From Bacteroidales bacterium (lineage in GTDB: Bacteria; Bacteroidota; Bacteroidia; Bacteroidales; Bacteroidaceae): a stretch of 19,374 nucleotides of DNA. Shown here in pieces: positions 16,056 through 19,374 of the stretch. The stretch spans positions 1-19,374 of the forward strand of contig SFEK01000024.1 in assembly GCA_004557285.1 (NCBI GenBank), given 5' to 3'. A program made the position numbers and the translations under genes. Each line of letters opens with the position of its first letter. Within the stretch, counting starts at the first letter, position 1. The notes beneath the pieces were generated by a model that made no database searches, was not told where the DNA came from, and was given only the letters and a program-made list of their open reading frames with translations.

Positions 16056-18680
16056 ATGAGAACAAACCTCTTATCACTCATACTCATGGGCTTGTCGCTG
16101 CTGCCAACCACCGCCATGGACGCAGCAACCGACCATCTGCCCACAACCACGGTCGCCACATCGGTGGCAGGCCTCTACCCCATCCCCTCCAGCGGAAGGG
16201 TGGTGTACAACTTCAGTCAGGGCTGGCGCTTTCATCTCGGCGATGCCGAGGGTGCACAGGCCTCCACATTCGACGACAGCCGTTGGCAGGTGGTGAATGT
16301 TCCCCACACGGCACGTCTCGAACCTTATGAGGCGAGCGGATGCCGCAACTACCAAGGCGTGGTGTGGTACCGCAAGCACTTCACCCTCCCTGCCGACATG
16401 AAGGGCAAGGATATCACCGTGCACTTTGAAGCCATCATGGGCAAACAGGAAATCTTTGTCAACGGCCAGAAAGTGGCCGACCATCTTGGCGGTTATCTGC
16501 CCATCACCGTCAACCTGACTGCACTCGGACTGAAGGCCGGCGACAAGGCGGTGATTGCCGTGAAGGCCGACAACAGCGACGACAAGACCTTTCCTCCGGG
16601 CAAGAAACAGGCTGCACTCGACTTCTGCTACCATGGCGGCATGTACCGCGACGTGTGGCTCATAGGCAAGTCGCCCGTTGCCATCACCGATGCTCTTGAA
16701 GCCGGCAGAGTGGCAGGTGGCGGCATCTTCCTCCACTATGGCGACATTTCCGAACAGCGTGCCGAGGTGTATGTCAATGTAGAGGTGGGCAACAGCGGCA
16801 ACACGCCGTCAGCCCCCACCGTCACCGCACGCATCAAAGACTGCAACGGCAAGGTGGTGGCCACCATGAAGAAAACGCTGAAACTGGCAGCAGCTACACA
16901 GCAGACCGCAGTATTGGGCACCACGCTGAAGCGACCACAGCTGTGGTCGCCCGAAAACCCATACCTCTACCAGGTGGAAATCACCGTGACGGAGAAAGGC
17001 CATACCACCGACGGCGGCATGGTGCGCATGGGCATCCGTAAAGCAGAATTCAAGGGCAAAGACGGCTTCTGGCTCAACGGCAAGCCTTACCATCAGTTGG
17101 TGGGCGGCAACCGTCACCAAGACTTCGCCTATGTGGGCAATGCCATGCCCAACAGTCAGCAATGGCGCGATGCCCGTCGGTTGCGCGATGCTGGGATGAC
17201 CATCATCCGCTGTGCCCACTACCCCATGGACTCCTCGTTCATGGATGCCTGCGACGAAATGGGACTCTTTGTCATCGTGCCCACACCGGGTTGGCAATAT
17301 TGGAACAAAGACCCCCGCTTTGGTGAGTTGGTGCACGAGAACACCCGCAACATCATCCGCCGCGACCGCAACCATCCCAGCGTGCTCATGTGGGAACCTA
17401 TTCTCAACGAGACACGTTATCCTGAAGATTTCGCCCTCAAGGCATTGGACATCACCCGCGAAGAGTTTCCCTATCCAGGCCGTCCTGTAGCCGTGGCCGA
17501 CGTGCAGTCGGCAGGAGTGAGAGACAACTACGATGTGGTCTATGACTGGGCCGACAACATCGGCAAGGGCAACTGGCCTGAAGACAAATGTGTGTTCACC
17601 CGCGAATTTGGCGAGATGGTTGACGACTGGTATGCCCACAACAACATCAACCGTGCCGCACGCCCATGGGGAGAGCGTCCGCAACTGATGCAGGCCCTTG
17701 CCCTCTGCGACTCCTACGGCGAGATGTTCCATGGCCGGCGACAGTTTATCGGCGGCTGCCAATGGCATCCCTTCGACCACCAGCGCGGTTATCATCCCGA
17801 CCCCTACTACGGCGGCATCTACGATGCCTTCCGCCAAAAGAAATACGCTTTTGAGATGTTCCGCGCTCAAGACACGTCGGCAAGTCCCATGGTTTTCATC
17901 GCCAACGAGATGACCCAGTTTTCCGACAACGATGTGGTGGTGTTCTCCAACTGCGACAGTGTGCGTCTCACCATGTTCGAAGGCGACAAGGTGGCCACAC
18001 TCCCTGTTTCCCACAACGCCGACGACAAGCCCTGCGCCCCCGTGGTGTTCAAGGATTTCTGGAATTTCTGGAAGGCGCGCGAATACAGCTACAAGCAGCG
18101 CAACTGGCAGCGTGTGTCATTGCTGGCCGAGGGCATCAAAGACGGCAAGGTAGTGGCCTCACAAAAGAAAATGCCATCGCGCCGCAGCACTAAGATTCGC
18201 CTCTATGCCGACACCATGGGCAAACAGCTCACAGCCGATGGCAGCGACTTCATCGTGGTGGTGGCAGAGATTACCGATGACAATGGCAACGTGAAGCGAC
18301 TGGCCAAAGACCACATCCTCTTCACCGTTGAGGGCGAAGGCCACATCATCGGCGACGGTGCCGACATCATGGCCAACCCCAGGGCCGTGGAATGGGGCAG
18401 TGCACCGGTGCTCATCCAGGCCACCGACAAGGCCGGGAAAATCACCATCACCGCCCGCTCAGCCTTTGAGGGCACCTATGCCCCGGCAGCCGACACGCTG
18501 ACCATAGAGAGCGTGCCCCCCACCCTTCCTGCCTGCTTCACCGACAAGACCACCATCACCCGTCCTTCATCTCGCAACGGCAAGGCGTCCACAGGCAACA
18601 CGGCCACCATGACCGAAGAAGAACGCCAGCGCACCTTGGAAGAGGTGAACAAGCAGCAGGCCGAATTCGGCATCCAATAA
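16056..18680 (+). CDS. GH2 family glycosidase, exported
   Basis: This 874-residue enzyme has a signal peptide (about 1-24). It shows the GH2 order: sugar-binding jelly roll (about 48-205, with YNFSQGWRFHLG and GVVWYRKHF), Ig-like sandwich (210-327), and a TIM barrel from about 330 with LNGKPYHQLVGGNRHQD. The retaining pair is E452 in WEPILNE (acid/base) and E517 in TREFGE (nucleophile). After the barrel come two beta domains; the one at 705-818 resembles the Ig-like C-terminal module of many Bacteroidetes GH2 proteins. The last ~45 residues are a polar, charged tail. GH2 members in RG-II loci act as beta-glucuronidase, beta-galacturonidase or alpha-L-arabinopyranosidase; a beta-galactosidase is also possible and sequence reading alone cannot choose. 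It is the last gene of the operon, followed by a strong hairpin. Confidence 0.92.
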   Translation: MRTNLLSLILMGLSLLPTTAMDAATDHLPTTTVATSVAGLYPIPSSGRVVYNFSQGWRFHLGDAEGAQASTFDDSRWQVVNVPHTARLEPYEASGCRNYQGVVWYRKHFTLPADMKGKDITVHFEAIMGKQEIFVNGQKVADHLGGYLPITVNLTALGLKAGDKAVIAVKADNSDDKTFPPGKKQAALDFCYHGGMYRDVWLIGKSPVAITDALEAGRVAGGGIFLHYGDISEQRAEVYVNVEVGNSGNTPSAPTVTARIKDCNGKVVATMKKTLKLAAATQQTAVLGTTLKRPQLWSPENPYLYQVEITVTEKGHTTDGGMVRMGIRKAEFKGKDGFWLNGKPYHQLVGGNRHQDFAYVGNAMPNSQQWRDARRLRDAGMTIIRCAHYPMDSSFMDACDEMGLFVIVPTPGWQYWNKDPRFGELVHENTRNIIRRDRNHPSVLMWEPILNETRYPEDFALKALDITREEFPYPGRPVAVADVQSAGVRDNYDVVYDWADNIGKGNWPEDKCVFTREFGEMVDDWYAHNNINRAARPWGERPQLMQALALCDSYGEMFHGRRQFIGGCQWHPFDHQRGYHPDPYYGGIYDAFRQKKYAFEMFRAQDTSASPMVFIANEMTQFSDNDVVVFSNCDSVRLTMFEGDKVATLPVSHNADDKPCAPVVFKDFWNFWKAREYSYKQRNWQRVSLLAEGIKDGKVVASQKKMPSRRSTKIRLYADTMGKQLTADGSDFIVVVAEITDDNGNVKRLAKDHILFTVEGEGHIIGDGADIMANPRAVEWGSAPVLIQATDKAGKITITARSAFEGTYAPAADTLTIESVPPTLPACFTDKTTITRPSSRNGKASTGNTATMTEEERQRTLEEVNKQQAEFGIQ

Positions 18681-18711
18681 TCCTGCACACAAACTGCCCG
18701 TCAGGGCATAT

Positions 18712-18767
18712 ATACCAATAATCCCCGCACGCCTCACAAATGCTTGGCGTGCGGGGATTATTGGTAT
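18712..18767. terminator. Perfect 22-bp inverted repeat ending the operon
   Basis: Arms at 18712-18733 and 18746-18767 are perfectly complementary over 22 bp with a 12-base loop (TCACAAATGCTT); the stem core is GC-rich (CCCCGCACGCC / GGCGTGCGGGG). It starts 32 bases after the GH2 stop, where a terminator is expected. There is no clean T-tract on either side, so it could instead be an mRNA-stabilising 3' structure or a REP-like element. Its outer stem repeats most of the bases around the GH2 stop codon (CCAATAATCC at 18674-18683). Confidence 0.7.
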
Positions 18768-18900
18768 TCCATTCAAGCTTCCCTTCTTTGATTGGCCTAA
18801 AACGATATCAATAATAACGTTAAATATAGAAAATGTAAAAAATACACCTCTATATTGAGTCCACTTTTAATTTCATCTATAAAATAGCAATAGCTACTGA
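18768..18900. other. AT-rich spacer before the truncated GH16
   Basis: I see no gene, promoter box, or known insertion-sequence end here. The stretch is markedly AT-rich compared with the operon, and all frames that could lead into the GH16 domain are closed by stops, the last being a TGA at 18898-18900. Confidence 0.5.
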
Positions 18901-19374
18901 ATATCAACAAGTATTGAGGCAAAGATAAAGTTGCCGAAGGGCAAGGGTACATGGCCTGCTTTCTGGATGATGCCAGTGAAATTTACGGCATGGCCTGATG
19001 ACGGTGAGATAGACATTATGGAAGAGGTGGGTACCAATCCTAATTATGTATCTTCGAGTCTTCATGCTCTTGGACATTACCATGCCAACAATACTCAGGT
19101 GACCAAGGAACGTTATCTTGCCGGAGCGGAGGAGGATTTTCATGTATATGCCATTGAATGGACATCACAGTATATTCAGACATACGTGGATGGCGAAAAA
19201 CTGCTCTACTACGAGAATGACGGAAGCGGCAAGCGCAACTGGCCTTATAACGAACCATTTTATGTGATACTCAACCTTGCATGGGGTGGCTCATGGGGCG
19301 GAATGAATGGTGTTGACGAGGGCGCCCTGCCGTGTACTATGGAAGTGGAATATGTGAGAGTGTTTCAGAAGAAA
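18901..19374 (+). pseudogene. 5'-truncated GH16 beta-glucanase catalytic domain (runs off the window)
   Basis: From 18901 one frame stays open for 158 codons to the window end. It encodes the main part of a GH16 catalytic domain: IEAKIKLPKGKGTWPAFWMM, then the active-site motif EIDIMEEVG (nucleophile and acid/base Glu in ExDxxE), HALGHYH, FHVYAIEWTSQYIQTYVDG, ILNLAWGGSWGG and a closing YVRVFQ strand. This is typical of laminarinase-like endo-beta-1,3(4)-glucanases. The signal peptide and the first strands of the jelly roll are missing; upstream is AT-rich non-coding DNA with stops, and the first in-frame ATG (18967) lies inside the domain. The domain is well preserved with no internal stops, so the truncation may be recent. 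Codon use is less C/G-biased than in the operon. The true 3' end lies outside the window. Confidence 0.8.

Overview
The window looks like a chromosomal segment from a Bacteroidales bacterium, most likely Prevotellaceae. Three things point there: the sequence of the DNA polymerase III tau/gamma protein, promoter boxes of the Bacteroidetes type (TTTG / TAnnTTTG), and A-rich leaders without Shine-Dalgarno sites in front of exported carbohydrate-active enzymes. All substantial genes lie on the + strand. The coding part is fairly GC-rich with strong C/G bias at third positions, so many long ORFs on the other strand and in other frames are shadows and are not annotated.

Layout. Positions 1-151 hold a short minus-strand ORF with a lipoprotein signal, probably a broken gene at the window edge. 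Positions 152-643 are AT-rich and mostly non-coding, and carry the dnaX promoter. dnaX (644-2413) follows, and directly after its stop codon sit five tandem copies of an 11-bp unit. From 2696 to 18680 there is one compact co-directional block of six exported enzymes. Gaps are 24-62 bp and one pair overlaps by 4 bp: GH43 + sialidase-like + GH142-like fusion; CE19-like esterase with an STN-like domain; GH95; GH140-like (DUF4038); GH78 fused to a GH33/BNR sialidase-like domain; GH2. The block starts near a TATATTTG box (2585-2592) and ends at a perfect 22-bp inverted repeat (18712-18767). The end of the window (18901-19374) is a GH16 beta-glucanase catalytic domain whose 5' part is missing.

Function. 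The gene set matches, family by family, enzymes described for rhamnogalacturonan-II (RG-II) breakdown in Bacteroides thetaiotaomicron (recalled, not searched). GH142/GH143 would remove side chain D (L-Araf on the keto-acid Dha). GH78 plus a Kdo-type GH33 would remove side chain C (L-Rha on Kdo). GH140 apiosidase would cut side chains A and B off the backbone at apiose. GH95 would remove L-galactose from chain A. GH2 would remove a uronic acid or arabinopyranose. CE19 would remove backbone methyl esters. The striking feature is that two enzyme pairs, each needed for one RG-II disaccharide side chain, are encoded as single polypeptides. No SusC/SusD pair, hybrid two-component regulator or transporter lies in the window, so glycan capture and regulation must be encoded elsewhere.
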